A stretch of 6,823 bases of DNA from Gammaproteobacteria bacterium. GTDB taxonomy: Bacteria; Pseudomonadota; Gammaproteobacteria; Pseudomonadales; Azotimanducaceae. The translations under genes and the position numbers were made by a program. Below are positions 6,566 through 6,823 of this stretch, piece after piece (position 1 is the stretch's first letter; every line of letters begins with the position of its first letter). The notes beneath the pieces were generated by a model. That model saw only the letters and a list, made by a program, of their open reading frames with translations, had not been told where the DNA came from and made no database searches. The stretch spans positions 1 to 6,823 of the forward strand of contig JAPUFN010000361.1 of assembly GCA_027293665.1 (NCBI GenBank). Reading direction: 5' to 3'.

Positions 6566-6823
6566 ATGACCACGGAAAACGAACTCCACAGCGACGCCGC
6601 CGGCTCCATCGACTGGGAGGTTGCCCGGACTCTGACCGGCGGTGATGACGCGCTGCTGGATGAGCTGATCACGCTGTTTCCTGTAGAAAGTGCAAAGCAC
6701 CTCGAGGCAATCAGGATCGCCATCGAGCAGGGAGACGGACCTTCGTTAACCCGGGCAGCACATACGCTGAAGAGTTCTGCAAAGATCTTCGGCGCAACTA
6801 CCCTCGCCGCATGTGCGCTGGAG
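6566..6823 (+). CDS. HPt domain phosphotransfer protein, 3'-truncated by window edge
   Basis: The first 86 residues of a small histidine-phosphotransfer protein; the frame is still open at the window end. After a short leader (MTTENELHSDAAGSIDWEVA), helices with 'LTGGDDALLDELITLF' and 'LEAIRIAIEQGD' precede the HPt signature 'AAHTLKSSAKIFGA'. H66 is the expected phosphoacceptor, and the following Lys, Ser and Gly residues are the usual conserved positions. The start is supported by aagggag (6553-6559), 6 bp before the ATG. It begins 22 bp after the kinase stop, so the genes are surely co-transcribed. The likely role is to take phosphate from a REC domain of the hybrid kinase, which has no HPt of its own, and pass it to a response regulator not visible here. 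A further C-terminal domain beyond the window cannot be excluded. Confidence 0.88.
   Translation, partial: MTTENELHSDAAGSIDWEVARTLTGGDDALLDELITLFPVESAKHLEAIRIAIEQGDGPSLTRAAHTLKSSAKIFGATTLAACALE

Overview
The window looks like an ordinary chromosomal stretch from a free-living Gammaproteobacterium of moderate to high GC content. The evidence is the 5'-truncated sigma-70 gene: its region 2.4 and region 4.2 residues and the 'RHPSR..HLRSFLDE' ending are those of gammaproteobacterial RpoD. An outer-membrane TonB-dependent receptor and Gram-negative signal peptides fit this. I cannot place the organism below class.

Layout: (1) 1-609, the C-terminal 202 codons of rpoD. (2) 610-1359, about 750 bp with no credible gene. 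Its first half (about 634-979) is a mosaic of short direct and inverted repeats. Its second half is unstructured apart from a G7 run and a 10-bp palindrome. (3) 1360 to the window end, four tightly packed genes on the + strand. They encode a TonB-dependent receptor, a YfiR-like (DUF4154) periplasmic protein, a membrane hybrid histidine kinase (TM-CHASE8-TM-HAMP-HisKA-HATPase-REC-REC) and the start of a free-standing HPt phosphotransfer protein. Gaps are at most 22 bp and two junctions overlap, so this is almost certainly one operon.

How the genes may work together (inference): the order runs from outer membrane to periplasm to inner membrane to cytoplasm. The kinase's input half resembles YfiN/TpbB, the CHASE8-HAMP-GGDEF diguanylate cyclase that periplasmic YfiR holds in check in the YfiBNR system. 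Here the GGDEF output is replaced by a histidine kinase with two receiver domains, the phosphorelay is continued by the separate HPt protein, and a TonB-dependent receptor sits where YfiBNR has the OmpA-like lipoprotein YfiB. A reasonable model is that receptor occupancy or envelope state is passed through the YfiR-like protein to the kinase and on through His-Asp-His-Asp transfer to a response regulator beyond the window. Each protein family is known. The receptor/YfiR/CHASE8-kinase neighbourhood is, to my recollection, recurrent in Gammaproteobacteria, so the interest lies in the signalling architecture rather than in a new protein family.
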